Under the pieces are notes generated by a model that was given only the letters and a program-made list of their open reading frames with translations, searched no databases and had not been told where the DNA came from. From positions 1 through 64,000 of the forward strand of contig JAEVYY010000027.1 of the NCBI GenBank assembly GCA_023392535.1: a stretch of 64,000 bases of DNA, written 5' to 3'. Both the position numbers and the translations under genes were made by a program. Shown here in pieces: positions 46,890-56,064 of the stretch (position 1 is its first letter; each line of letters opens with the position of its first letter). The DNA is from Bacillota bacterium. GTDB lineage: Bacteria > Bacillota > Clostridia > Lachnospirales > Lachnospiraceae.

Positions 46890-47789
46890 TCAGCTTTTAT
46901 AATGATCTTTCATTTCTTCTATATATTTTAGTAACTCTTTTTTGATAGATAAAGGTTCCAATATCTCTACTTCAGAACCAAAACTTAATAGATAACTGTA
47001 CAACCATCTATCTATAGGAACAGAAACCGTTACAATAACGGAACCGTCTATTTGTTTGTCTATTTGATCCATTTGAAATTCATCATGAATCCGAAAAAGT
47101 GATTGTGGCGAGAATCGTAATTTTAGTTCGGTACAATTTAATGAGGCATTTTTAAATTCAATTGGTGGAATTTCTTCAAATTCATCATTAAACCTTTCTT
47201 CTGTTAATGCAAGCCAAAAAATTCTTGTAACCTTAAATATCCGGAAATCCTGTGCCTGTAGACAGTATGCCTGCACATACCAGTTCTTAGATTTAAAGAT
47301 TAATTTTATCGGCTTTATATAGCGTTTTGTTTTTTCACTAGATGATCCCACATAATGTATTTGTAATATTTTTCTCTCCAAAATAGCCTGTTTCACAATA
47401 TCAAATCTAACGGCATCCATCTCCCGCCCCCAAGGAGAAAAATCGACTTCAATCCAATTTCTATTCTCTTTTTTAAAAACGGAACCTAGTTTAGATAATA
47501 AGAATTTTACATTTTGCCCAACGGTATTTATACTTTGCAATGCGAATAATATTTGATCTTGCTCCTCATCAGATAATAATGCTTTATCAAATGTAAATCC
47601 TGGCAAGATAGAGATCCCTCCGTTTTTACCAGATACTGTATAGACAGGAACACCACAGAAGGATAGCGTATCTATATCTCGATATATCGTGCGGGACGAG
47701 ACCTGGAGCATGGAGGCAAGTTCAGGTGCAGTAACACTTTTCTTTTCAAGTAAAATATAAATTATTTGAAATAGACGATCATTTTTCAT
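46890..47789 (-). CDS. HTH/WYL-domain transcriptional regulator
   Basis: 299 residues (YafY/DeoR type). N-terminal HTH_11: FQIIYILLEKKSVTAPELASMLQVSSRTIYRDIDTLSFCGVPVYTVSGKNGGISIL. A WYL domain follows around residues 135-210 (LQIHYVGSSSEKTKRYIKPIKLIFKSKNWYVQAYC), then a WCX-like C-terminus. WYL domains sense ligands such as nucleotides or DNA ends. Its target is not evident; the DUF2752 gene follows on the same strand. Confidence 0.88.
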   Translation of the reverse strand: MKNDRLFQIIYILLEKKSVTAPELASMLQVSSRTIYRDIDTLSFCGVPVYTVSGKNGGISILPGFTFDKALLSDEEQDQILFALQSINTVGQNVKFLLSKLGSVFKKENRNWIEVDFSPWGREMDAVRFDIVKQAILERKILQIHYVGSSSEKTKRYIKPIKLIFKSKNWYVQAYCLQAQDFRIFKVTRIFWLALTEERFNDEFEEIPPIEFKNASLNCTELKLRFSPQSLFRIHDEFQMDQIDKQIDGSVIVTVSVPIDRWLYSYLLSFGSEVEILEPLSIKKELLKYIEEMKDHYKS

Positions 47790-47884
47790 AGCCCCCTATT
47801 ATTTCCTTTCCCAAGTATATAAAAATTGTATATTCATTATCTAACCAAACCGAGATATATACAATACTTTTATGGTAATCCAGT

Positions 47885-47918
47885 AAAAAAGACTCCCGAG
47901 AGAACTCTCGGAAGTCTT
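47885..47918 (-). terminator. tuf terminator
   Basis: On the minus strand AAGACTTCCGAGAG-TT-CTCTCGGGAGTCTT is followed by TTTT, 22 bases past the tuf stop codon. Confidence 0.9.
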
Positions 47919-47939
47919 GATTTTACTTTATATTTGCAA

Positions 47940-49133
47940 TTATTCCATAACCTTAGCAACACGGCCTGAACCAACTGTACGTCCACCTTCACGAATAGCA
48001 AAGGTCAAACCTTGATCCATAGCGATTGGATGAATTAATTCAATCGTCATTTCAATGTTATCACCAGGCATACACATTTCTGTACCAGCTGGTAAGTTAC
48101 AAACACCAGTTACGTCAGTTGTTCTGAAGTAGAACTGTGGTCTATAGTTATTGAAGAAAGGAGTATGACGACCACCTTCATCTTTTGTTAATACATAAAC
48201 CTGTGCTGTAAATTTTGTATGACATGTTACGGTACCAGGTTTTGCAAGTACTTGACCTCTTTCGATTTCTTTTCTATCAACACCACGAAGAAGTGCGCCG
48301 ATATTATCACCAGCTTGCGCTTCATCAAGAAGTTTACGGAACATTTCAATACCAGTTACAACAACTTTCTTAACTTCTTCTCTAATACCAACAATTTCAA
48401 CTTCATCAGATACGTGAAGAACACCAGCTTCTACTCTACCGGTAGCAACTGTACCACGACCTGTGATAGAGAAAATATCTTCTACTGGCATCAAGAAAGG
48501 TTTGTCTGTATCACGTTGAGGATCTGGAATGAAAGAATCAACTGCATCCATTAATTCCATGATTTTATCTCCCCATGCACTTGTAGGATCTTCAAGAGCT
48601 TTAAGAGCGGAACCTTGGATAACTGGTGTGTCATCGCCAGGGAATTCATACTCTGAAAGTAATTCTCTGATTTCCATTTCAACTAATTCAAGAATTTCTT
48701 CATCATCTACCATATCGCATTTGTTCATAAATACAACGATACAAGGAACACCTACCTGACGGGAAAGTAAGATGTGCTCTTTTGTCTGAGCCATAACTCC
48801 GTCTGTAGCAGCAACAACTAGAATAGCACCATCCATCTGAGCTGCTCCAGTAATCATGTTCTTAACGTAATCGGCATGTCCTGGACAGTCAACGTGTGCA
48901 TAGTGTCTTTTGCTTGTTGAGTATTCCACGTGAGAAGTTGAAATAGTAATACCACGTTCTCTTTCTTCTGGAGCTTTATCGATATTAGCGAAATCAACTG
49001 CTGCGTTTCCTTCTACTCTTTCACTAAGTGTTTTTGTGATAGCAGCTGTCAATGTAGTCTTACCATGGTCAACGTGTCCAATGGTACCAATGTTACAGTG
49101 TGGTTTGTTTCTTTCAAATTTAGCTTTAGCCAT
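47940..49133 (-). CDS. tuf: Elongation factor Tu
   Basis: 397 residues. G motifs GHVDHGKT, DCPGHADY and NKCD; effector loop with APEERERGITIS; C-terminal RTVGSGRVAKV. Delivers aminoacyl-tRNA to the ribosome. It follows fusA in the str operon but has its own consensus-like promoter. Confidence 0.98.
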   Translation of the reverse strand: MAKAKFERNKPHCNIGTIGHVDHGKTTLTAAITKTLSERVEGNAAVDFANIDKAPEERERGITISTSHVEYSTSKRHYAHVDCPGHADYVKNMITGAAQMDGAILVVAATDGVMAQTKEHILLSRQVGVPCIVVFMNKCDMVDDEEILELVEMEIRELLSEYEFPGDDTPVIQGSALKALEDPTSAWGDKIMELMDAVDSFIPDPQRDTDKPFLMPVEDIFSITGRGTVATGRVEAGVLHVSDEVEIVGIREEVKKVVVTGIEMFRKLLDEAQAGDNIGALLRGVDRKEIERGQVLAKPGTVTCHTKFTAQVYVLTKDEGGRHTPFFNNYRPQFYFRTTDVTGVCNLPAGTEMCMPGDNIEMTIELIHPIAMDQGLTFAIREGGRTVGSGRVAKVME

Positions 49134-49202
49134 TTTAAAGTCCTCCTATAATTTCTTACTATAATTTTATTTTCACTTCTATATTCTGCTTGACTATCTT
49201 TG

Positions 49203-49231
49203 ATTATAGTAAATAACCAAAGGTTTTTCAA
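49203..49231 (-). promoter_or_regulatory. tuf promoter
   Basis: TTGAAA (49231-49226), a 17-base spacer and TATAAT (49208-49203) on the minus strand in the fusA-tuf spacer. Shares TTGAAAAACCT with the S10 promoter. Confidence 0.75.
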
Positions 49232-49254
49232 GCATATTTTTAATTCACATCTGT

Positions 49255-51372
49255 CTATTTCGCGTGCGCTGCCAAGACTTTTTCCTGTACTGATTTCGGC
49301 ACTTGCTCATACTTTTCAAAGAACATAGAATAATTTCCACGACCTTGTGTTTTAGAACGAAGATCGGTTGCATAGCCAAACATTTCTGATAACGGTACAA
49401 ATCCTTTGACCATCTTTCCGCCACCGATATCTTCCATACCTTCAATACGTCCACGGCGTGAATTGATATCTCCTATTACATCACCCATATATTCTTCTGG
49501 CATAGTAACTTCAACCTTCATGATTGGTTCAAGAAGTACAGGAGCTGCCTTCTGCATAGCTTCTTTAAAAGCTAAGGAACCTGCAATATGGAATGCCATT
49601 TCTGATGAATCGACTTCATGATAAGATCCGTCATACACATTTGCATGGATACCAACAACAGGGAAGCCTCCAAGAACACCAGCCTTTGTAGCTTCTTCGA
49701 TACCCTCACCAATGGATGGAATGTATTCTTTCGGAATAGAACCACCAACAACAGAGGATTCAAATTTGAAAAGCTCATCCCCATTTGCATCCATCGGAGC
49801 AAATTTAACTTTACAATGACCGTATTGTCCACGTCCACCTGATTGTTTTGCATATTTGCTGTCGACATCAACTTCTTTTGTAATTGCTTCCTTGTAGGCA
49901 ACTTGAGGTGCACCTACGTTCGCTTCCACCTTAAATTCACGTAAAAGTCTGTCTACGATGATTTCCAAATGCAACTCACCCATACCTGCAATAATAGTCT
50001 GGCCTGTTTCCTGATCTGTATGAGCACGGAACGTAGGATCTTCTTCTGCAAGCTTTGCTAAAGATTCTCCCAATTTGCCCTGACCAGCTTTTGTTTTTGG
50101 TTCAATCGCTAATTCAATAACAGGTTCTGGGAATTCCATGGACTCTAAGATTACTGGATGTTGTTCATCACAAATCGTATCACCGGTAACTGTAAATTTA
50201 AATCCTACTGCAGCTGCGATATCACCTGAATAGACTCTATCCAGCTCTTGTCTCTTATTCGCATGCATCTGAAGAATACGTCCAACACGTTCTTTCTTAC
50301 CCTTTGTAGCATTCAATACATAAGAGCCAGCTGCCATTGTTCCGGAATAAACACGGAAGAAAGCTAATTTTCCAACAAATGGATCTGCCATAATCTTAAA
50401 CGCGAGTGCTGAGAAAGGTTCTTCGTCAGAAGAATGTCTTTCCATTTCATTTCCATCCATATCAACACCTTTGATCGAAGGGATATCGGTAGGTGATGGC
50501 ATAAATTCCAGTACTGCATCTAATAATTTCTGAACGCCCTTGTTTCTGTATGCAGAACCACAACAAACAGGAATCGCTGTACATTCACAAGTAGCCTTTC
50601 TAAGAGCTGCTTTTAATTCTTCTACAGAAGGTTCTTCCCCTTCCAGATACATCATCATTAAATCATCATCTAATTCGCAGATCTTTTCCACTAATTCGTT
50701 GCGATATAATTCTGCATCATCTTTCAAATCCTCTGGAATATCAACGATTGAAATATTATCACCCTTATCATCATTATAGATAAAAGCTTTCATTTCAAAC
50801 AAATCAACAATTCCCTTGAAATCGTCTTCTTTACCAATCGGTAATTGAAGACAGATCGCATTCTTGCCTAATCTTGTTTTTATTTGTTCTACAGCACCAT
50901 AGAAATTAGCACCCAAAATATCCATTTTATTAATGAATGCCATTCTTGGTACGTTGTAGGTATCAGCCTGACGCCATACATTTTCTGATTGTGGTTCTAC
51001 ACCACCTTTTGCACAGAATACACCTACTGCACCATCAAGTACACGTAAGGAACGTTCTACTTCCACAGTAAAGTCAACATGGCCTGGCGTATCAATAATA
51101 TTAATACGATGCTCAAGGGCACCTGGTTTCTTTTGACAGTCCTCTTCTAATGTCCAGTGGCATGTTGTAGCGGCTGATGTGATTGTGATACCTCTTTCTT
51201 GTTCCTGCTCCATCCAGTCCATGGTAGCAGTTCCTTCATGAGTATCACCGATTTTATAATTTACACCAGTGTAGTATAAGATACGCTCTGTCAGAGTAGT
51301 CTTACCTGCATCGATATGAGCCATAATACCGATGTTTCTGGTTCTCTCTAGTGGATATTCTCTTCCAGCCAA
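49255..51372 (-). CDS. fusA: Elongation factor G
   Basis: 705 residues. G1 AHIDAGKTT, switch region QEQERGITITSAATT, G3 DTPGHVDF, G4 NKMD; later domains include the domain IV loop GGRGQYGHCKVKF and ending GRGNYSMFFEKYEQVP. Drives translocation. Between rpsG and tuf. Confidence 0.98.
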   Translation of the reverse strand: MAGREYPLERTRNIGIMAHIDAGKTTLTERILYYTGVNYKIGDTHEGTATMDWMEQEQERGITITSAATTCHWTLEEDCQKKPGALEHRINIIDTPGHVDFTVEVERSLRVLDGAVGVFCAKGGVEPQSENVWRQADTYNVPRMAFINKMDILGANFYGAVEQIKTRLGKNAICLQLPIGKEDDFKGIVDLFEMKAFIYNDDKGDNISIVDIPEDLKDDAELYRNELVEKICELDDDLMMMYLEGEEPSVEELKAALRKATCECTAIPVCCGSAYRNKGVQKLLDAVLEFMPSPTDIPSIKGVDMDGNEMERHSSDEEPFSALAFKIMADPFVGKLAFFRVYSGTMAAGSYVLNATKGKKERVGRILQMHANKRQELDRVYSGDIAAAVGFKFTVTGDTICDEQHPVILESMEFPEPVIELAIEPKTKAGQGKLGESLAKLAEEDPTFRAHTDQETGQTIIAGMGELHLEIIVDRLLREFKVEANVGAPQVAYKEAITKEVDVDSKYAKQSGGRGQYGHCKVKFAPMDANGDELFKFESSVVGGSIPKEYIPSIGEGIEEATKAGVLGGFPVVGIHANVYDGSYHEVDSSEMAFHIAGSLAFKEAMQKAAPVLLEPIMKVEVTMPEEYMGDVIGDINSRRGRIEGMEDIGGGKMVKGFVPLSEMFGYATDLRSKTQGRGNYSMFFEKYEQVPKSVQEKVLAAHAK

Positions 51373-51386
51373 GGTAAACTCCTCCT

Positions 51387-51857
51387 TTAGAATCTATAGT
51401 GAGCAAAAGCTTTATTTGCTTCAGCCATTTTATGCATATCTTCTTTTTTCTTAACAGATGCTCCTGTATTGTTAGCAGCATCCAAAATCTCATTAGCCAA
51501 TCTATCTTCCATTGTCTTCTCACCTCTTTTGCGAGAATACAAGGTAATCCAACGAAGTGCTAATGCCTGACGTCTGTCAGTTCTTACTTCGATTGGCACT
51601 TGATAAGTTGCTCCACCAATACGTCTTGCTTTTACTTCAAGAACAGGCATGATATTGTTCATAGCCTCTTCAAATACGTCAAGCGCTGGTTTATCTAATT
51701 TTGCTTCCACTTTTGCGAATGCTCCGTATACAATCTTTTGAGCTACACCTCTCTTACCATCTAACATAATGTTATTGATAAGTTTGGTAACTACTTTATT
51801 ATTGTATAAAGGATCCGCTAATATGTCTCTTTTTTGTATATGTCCTTTACGTGGCAC
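51387..51857 (-). CDS. rpsG: 30S ribosomal protein S7
   Basis: 156 residues, canonical, from a GTG at 51857 preceded by AAGGAGG at 8 bases. The open frame continues 21 codons upstream without a better site. PRKGHIQKRDILADPLYNNKVVTKLINNIMLDGKRGVAQKIVYGAF and the RWITLYSRKRGEKTMEDRLANEILDA region are diagnostic. Assembles the 30S head and contacts E-site tRNA. Confidence 0.97.
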   Translation of the reverse strand: MPRKGHIQKRDILADPLYNNKVVTKLINNIMLDGKRGVAQKIVYGAFAKVEAKLDKPALDVFEEAMNNIMPVLEVKARRIGGATYQVPIEVRTDRRQALALRWITLYSRKRGEKTMEDRLANEILDAANNTGASVKKKEDMHKMAEANKAFAHYRF

Positions 51858-52069
51858 GGTTCTTCCCTCCTTATTATATTTGACAGTTTCACTGTCGGTT
51901 AATAGATCATAGGTACTCACAATGATAAAATGTGTTCGCGCTGTTTTTCATCTATCCTACACCTCATCTTAAGATGCGCTTGCAACAAGATGTTTGAATC
52001 TGAACTCCAACACTAACTTAAGTTTAACTGTGGTACATGGAAATAATGAATTAAGAGTTTTCTTAACTA
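51858..52069 (-). other. Long spacer between rpsL and rpsG
   Basis: 212 bases without a gene, longer than usual. On the minus strand TTAAGAAAACTCTTAA forms a small hairpin just after rpsL, and GCGCATCTTAAGATGAGG contains a CATCTTAAGATG palindrome. In E. coli, S7 represses translation at this junction; whether this fold does so is unknown. Confidence 0.35.
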
Positions 52070-52489
52070 TTATTTTCCTGCCTTCGGTCTCTTAGCGCCG
52101 TATTTTGAACGAGCTTGTTTTCTGTTAGCAACTCCAGCTGTATCAAGTGTACCTCTGATAACATGGTATCTTGTACCTGGTAAGTCTTTAACTCTACCGC
52201 CTCTGATAAGAACAACACTATGTTCTTGTAAGTTATGACCTTCTCCTGGAATATAACTTGTTACTTCGATTCCGTTCGAAAGACGTACTCTGGCGATTTT
52301 TCTAAGAGCTGAGTTAGGTTTCTTAGGTGTAGCTGTTTTTACAGCAGTACAAACACCTCTTTTTTGTGGCGCTGAAGAATCTGTTGATTTCTTTCTTAAA
52401 GAATTATATCCTTTTTGAAGCGCTGGTGCATTTGACTTTTTTGCTGATGTTTGTCTTCCTTTTCTAACTAACTGGTTAAATGTTGGCAT
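52070..52489 (-). CDS. rpsL: 30S ribosomal protein S12
   Basis: 139 residues. PTFNQLVRKGRQTSAKKSNAPALQ, the streptomycin-region TATPKKPNSALRKIARVRLSNG, and EGHNLQEHSVVLIRGGRVKDLPGTRYHVIRGTLDT. Lys at the classical resistance position 43 (PKKPN) is wild type. First gene of the str operon. Confidence 0.98.
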   Translation of the reverse strand: MPTFNQLVRKGRQTSAKKSNAPALQKGYNSLRKKSTDSSAPQKRGVCTAVKTATPKKPNSALRKIARVRLSNGIEVTSYIPGEGHNLQEHSVVLIRGGRVKDLPGTRYHVIRGTLDTAGVANRKQARSKYGAKRPKAGK

Positions 52490-52562
52490 TCTGATTCACC
52501 TCCTGCGGTATAATTTGTTTTTGTGACGCACTAAAAAAACGCAGTTTTTTGCACGCTATCTA

Positions 52563-52591
52563 AGTATACTGATATCCATCGTTCTTGTCAA
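52563..52591 (-). promoter_or_regulatory. str operon promoter
   Basis: TTGACA (52591-52586), a 17-base spacer and TATACT (52568-52563) on the minus strand, about 75 bases upstream of rpsL. An A/T-rich stretch upstream could be an UP element. Confidence 0.85.
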
Positions 52592-52623
52592 TCATTTTTT
52601 ACGTACTCTTCCAATCTCAAATG

Positions 52624-53697
52624 CTATTTTACAACTTTGAACTTTTTGCGATTTAATGGCTTATTCTTTCCTATAAGGAAGTAAAAAAAATGGTTCATAA
52701 TATATATAATGATGTATTCTAATACCACTACTACGATTGCCATTATTACATATCGTACGTATAGAGGTATTGGCATCAAATATGCATGAACAAATGATGC
52801 GCTACGGATTGCAGTTATCATAATTCTAAAATCCAGATGGGTCGCCATAATGATAAGCGAATTTCTACCTGCATACTGCAAGGCTTTTAAGAGCATTATA
52901 TTTTTACTGATTAGTATGACCCCCATTGTACCGGCAAATGCACTAATATAAAAATATACGCTGTTTTTTAAAACAACAGAATGTAAATCAACACGTCCAT
53001 TCGTAAAGGCAAAGGCTGCGCCTGTCAGCAATAATATAAGACCTAAAGAAATCTCTTTCATTTGCATTTTTTCTTTTTCTACGACATATCTCTTTACATA
53101 ATATCCCATTGCAATAAACAAATAAGCAACGGCACCTCGATAAAGACAAATTAAGAGATATCCTAAAATCAAACTATAAGTAGTCTTGTACAACGAATAT
53201 CTGGCATCAAAGATAGGATATGTCAGACCTACAATCAATGCCAACATAAATCCTACTAAGATTGTGATGATATGACTGTATCTCTTCCTTATAAAGAGGA
53301 AACTAATCTCACCTATAAATAATGCAGGTAAAAACCATAAAGTTGAAATACCATAGCATGTAAAAGTACTAATGATAGCATAATAGAAATCCAATAATGT
53401 CTTATTTCCCAAATGCAAAAGCAATAGTCCCATATCCATAGCCAAATATATTATACTGAAACTTATATAAGGAAGCATAATACTCTTCGTTTTCTTTCTG
53501 ACAATATTGGACATCCTTATTTTTTCTTCTTGTGTATGTTGTAACAACATTCCTGTCACGATAAAAAAAAGGGGCATATGAAAGGAAGCTATCCAAGTAA
53601 GTAAATGATCTCCTGCAAAAGTAGAATGGCCTATGACCACTAAAATAATGCCAATCCCCTTAGTCATATCTAAATAATCTAGTCTTTTTTTATTCAT
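52624..53697 (-). CDS. Acyltransferase-3 family membrane protein
   Basis: About 357 residues, ten or so membrane segments. The start KKRLDYLDMTKGIGIILVVIGHSTF and HMPLFFIVTGMLL are typical of Acyl_transf_3 proteins (OafA/NodX-like), with the catalytic-type His in VIGHS. Such enzymes O-acetylate cell-surface sugars or wall polymers. ATG 53697 has GAAGG nearby; two in-frame ATGs upstream (53730, 53718) are weaker. It lies between rpsL and the plus-strand pilin-like cluster. The substrate is unknown. Confidence 0.82.
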   Translation of the reverse strand: MNKKRLDYLDMTKGIGIILVVIGHSTFAGDHLLTWIASFHMPLFFIVTGMLLQHTQEEKIRMSNIVRKKTKSIMLPYISFSIIYLAMDMGLLLLHLGNKTLLDFYYAIISTFTCYGISTLWFLPALFIGEISFLFIRKRYSHIITILVGFMLALIVGLTYPIFDARYSLYKTTYSLILGYLLICLYRGAVAYLFIAMGYYVKRYVVEKEKMQMKEISLGLILLLTGAAFAFTNGRVDLHSVVLKNSVYFYISAFAGTMGVILISKNIMLLKALQYAGRNSLIIMATHLDFRIMITAIRSASFVHAYLMPIPLYVRYVIMAIVVVVLEYIIIYIMNHFFYFLIGKNKPLNRKKFKVVK

Positions 53698-53789
53698 GTT
53701 CGCCTTCTCTCTATCCATTCTCAAAATCATATAATTTTTAGCATATCATATTTTATTTTTTTTGTATCGCTCTTAATAAAAATATAACA

Positions 53790-54086
53790 CTAGAGTACTA
53801 TATGACTGACGGCTTCTGCTTCTAGTTCTTGGATTTTAGATTGCAGTTTCCATAAATTCCATGATAATTTTATTTTTTCATTTTCTTTTAGACTCATACT
53901 CTGTAGCATACATGCACGCATTCTGTATGTATGGCATTTTTTAATATAAATATATAGTAGAAGTGTTAGTGTGGCAAATAATACTAAACTTAATATAATT
54001 TCTGTGCTATTTGTTTCTAGAAATGCTGCCATTGGGACATCTTCATCACCAATGACCTTTAATTTATAAGCAATATTCATATTCAT
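53790..54086 (-). CDS. Small single-pass membrane protein
   Basis: 98 residues, not recognised. One membrane segment (TEIILSLVLFATLTLLLYIYI, about 28-48) followed by a basic stretch (KKCHTYRMRACM) and a coiled-coil-like tail (KLSWNLWKLQSKIQELEAEAVSHI). Divergent from the plus-strand sigma-factor cluster. Confidence that it is a gene is moderate, as coding signals are modest. Confidence 0.5.
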   Translation of the reverse strand: MNMNIAYKLKVIGDEDVPMAAFLETNSTEIILSLVLFATLTLLLYIYIKKCHTYRMRACMLQSMSLKENEKIKLSWNLWKLQSKIQELEAEAVSHIVL

Positions 54087-54251
54087 ACCTCTTATTTTTA
54101 CACCATTAATTCATATCTTTACCAGTAAAGACTTAATTTAATTTGAAATAGGTTCAATTTTTGGAATATTTAATCTTTTCTTTTTCTCATACCTAACTTA
54201 TAATTAAACTTAATTCGACAGTTTGACATTAATGTAAAGGGGATATCATAT

Positions 54252-54947
54252 ATGCAGACAAACGATTTAAAGTACTATAAAATATTAAAATTCATTCAAT
54301 TATTCTTTTTAATCACTACTGGAATCATCTCATTTCTTTTACTCGTTCTTAATCCCTATCTAAGTGCGAATATTTTTGAAGATAAAAGCTTATTCACGCT
54401 GTGCTTCATTGTATGGGTTCTATTGATTGTAAGCTTTCTATTCTTACTTCTGGATTTTTCCAGATTAGAAACCATGATTTCTGTCAATCATGCCCTTCAT
54501 AAAACTGCTTATCTAGACAATCTGACAGGCATTCCTAATCGCCATAGCTGTGATCTAATCTTTGAAAGCTATGCCTATAAGAAAAACATTCATAATGTAG
54601 GTTGTTGTGTCCTTACCATTAAAAACCTTCTGGATATCAATAGAACCAGAAGTCATGAGGAAGGAGATGCTATCATACAGGATTTTTGTAATATCCTGGA
54701 AAATGTCGGTGATCGATTCGGATTTGTGGGGCGAAATGGCGGTAATGAATTTTTAGTCGTTCTTGAGTCCTGTACGGAACATTTGATTCAGGAATTTATA
54801 AAACAATTACTGGAGGAATTGGATGTCTATAATCACATTCATAATAATAAAATAGAGGTTCTATATGAATATGCCTTAAACATAGAAGAAAAAGTGACTA
54901 GATTTTCTGATTTAGTTGCTATCTGTTGCCGTAAGATGGAGAAATAG
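54252..54947 (+). CDS. Membrane protein with degenerate GGDEF domain
   Basis: 231 residues. Two N-terminal membrane segments (LIQLFFLITTGIISFLLLVL-type near 12-35 and LCFIVWVLLIVSFLFLLL near 55-72), then a GGDEF fold beginning LDNLTGIPNRHSCDLIF. The signature is GGNEF rather than GGDEF (GRNGGNEFLVVLE), and the domain ends early, so diguanylate cyclase activity is doubtful; it may bind GTP or c-di-GMP as a sensor. First gene of a plus-strand cluster leading into an ECF sigma factor 36 bases on. Confidence 0.8.
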   Translation: MQTNDLKYYKILKFIQLFFLITTGIISFLLLVLNPYLSANIFEDKSLFTLCFIVWVLLIVSFLFLLLDFSRLETMISVNHALHKTAYLDNLTGIPNRHSCDLIFESYAYKKNIHNVGCCVLTIKNLLDINRTRSHEEGDAIIQDFCNILENVGDRFGFVGRNGGNEFLVVLESCTEHLIQEFIKQLLEELDVYNHIHNNKIEVLYEYALNIEEKVTRFSDLVAICCRKMEK

Positions 54948-54983
54948 GGAATTAATTTATTTTTATAGAATAGGGGATATTAA

Positions 54984-55541
54984 ATGAAGGAACCGGATCA
55001 TCCTTATATTGCTGGTCTTGTCATTCAGTCGCAAAAAGGTAACAGTGATGCATTTGCAGAAATATATGCTTTAACTTATAACAAAATATATAATTATGCA
55101 TGCCATTATTTAAAAGATTCCTTTCTTGCACAGGATGCAGTACAGGAAATTTATATTTCAGCCCTTAAAAATATACATAAAATTAAAGACCCCACACTCT
55201 TCATTGCTTGGATCAATCAAATAAGTTTCCACGTATGCTATGACATCTGTAAAAAAAATAATGAAAATTACGGGAACGTAAGCACATCTGCTTTTGAGTT
55301 TATGAAGGATGAGCATTTTTACTCTAACCCCGAAATACAAATAGTCAAGATCGATGAACAGACTCGCCTTAGCATGGCAATTGATACACTTCCGCTGAAC
55401 GAGCAACAGGTCATTATCATGAAATATTATAATAATATGAAATTAGATGCAATAGCAGATGCCATCGGTGTGAGTAAAAGTTCTGTAAAGAGATATTTAC
55501 ATCGTGGCCATGCTGCTTTACAAAAAATTTTAAATGACTAG
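54984..55541 (+). CDS. ECF-type RNA polymerase sigma factor
   Basis: 185 residues. Region 2 has FAEIYALTYNKIYNYACHYLKDSFLAQDAVQEIYISALKNI. Region 4 has LPLNEQQVIIMKYYNNMKLDAIADAIGVSKSSVKRYLHRGHAALQKIL. No extracytoplasmic sensor is fused. The next gene encodes a single-pass membrane protein that is probably its anti-sigma partner. The cluster that follows encodes surface or secretion-like proteins, the likely regulon. Confidence 0.9.
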   Translation: MKEPDHPYIAGLVIQSQKGNSDAFAEIYALTYNKIYNYACHYLKDSFLAQDAVQEIYISALKNIHKIKDPTLFIAWINQISFHVCYDICKKNNENYGNVSTSAFEFMKDEHFYSNPEIQIVKIDEQTRLSMAIDTLPLNEQQVIIMKYYNNMKLDAIADAIGVSKSSVKRYLHRGHAALQKILND

Positions 55542-55588
55542 GAGGGATTCATCTGCTTTTTATCAAATACAAGAAAAAAAAATACAAT

Positions 55589-56053
55589 ATGGATATAAAA
55601 ACAGCAAATGAAACACTCCAAAAAGTATTTGCGGCGTGTGATACTCCACCTAATACCATTCCATTTGATAAAATAGTTTTACGTCAAAAGGCGCGTACAC
55701 ATATTTTTTTTATTGGTAAATGGATTTGTTTTGTTTGTATCATCCTTACTTTATTAGCTCCATTGGTATTTCTTAATTCTCCTTCATCATACTCTCATAC
55801 CGTAGGAAGTGGCCAATTAAAAATAGAAGAACATTCTATCAAAAATAATAAAATATATCTTAATTTATCAGGTCAGGATTTTGATCTACGTTATAGTTAT
55901 GCCATTGCAAAGGACGGTTCTATTTACTTGCCCGATACATACAGCAATGAAACCGGAGAACTTGTTTTTCCTTATCCAGAGAAACCATTACAGATTTTTG
56001 TTTCCTGGAATAAAGAAGAGTTTCTACAAATTATAATAACGCCCCAAAAATAA
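55589..56053 (+). CDS. Single-pass membrane protein, probable anti-sigma factor
   Basis: 154 residues read from ATG 55589: a short cytosolic helix-rich N-terminus (DIKTANETLQKVFAACDTPP), one membrane segment (FFIGKWICFVCIILTLLAPLVFL, about 42-64) and an extracellular beta-rich domain (LNLSGQDFDLRYSYAIAKDGSIYLPDTYSNETGELVF). It follows the ECF sigma gene by 47 bases, and the layout fits a membrane anti-sigma factor; no zinc motif is present. AGGAGG (55541-55546) is not near this ATG but sits 6 bases before an in-frame CTG at 55553, which would add 12 mostly basic residues (LFIKYKKKKYN). Confidence 0.65.
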   Translation: MDIKTANETLQKVFAACDTPPNTIPFDKIVLRQKARTHIFFIGKWICFVCIILTLLAPLVFLNSPSSYSHTVGSGQLKIEEHSIKNNKIYLNLSGQDFDLRYSYAIAKDGSIYLPDTYSNETGELVFPYPEKPLQIFVSWNKEEFLQIIITPQK

Positions 56054-56064
56054 AGCAGATCCTT

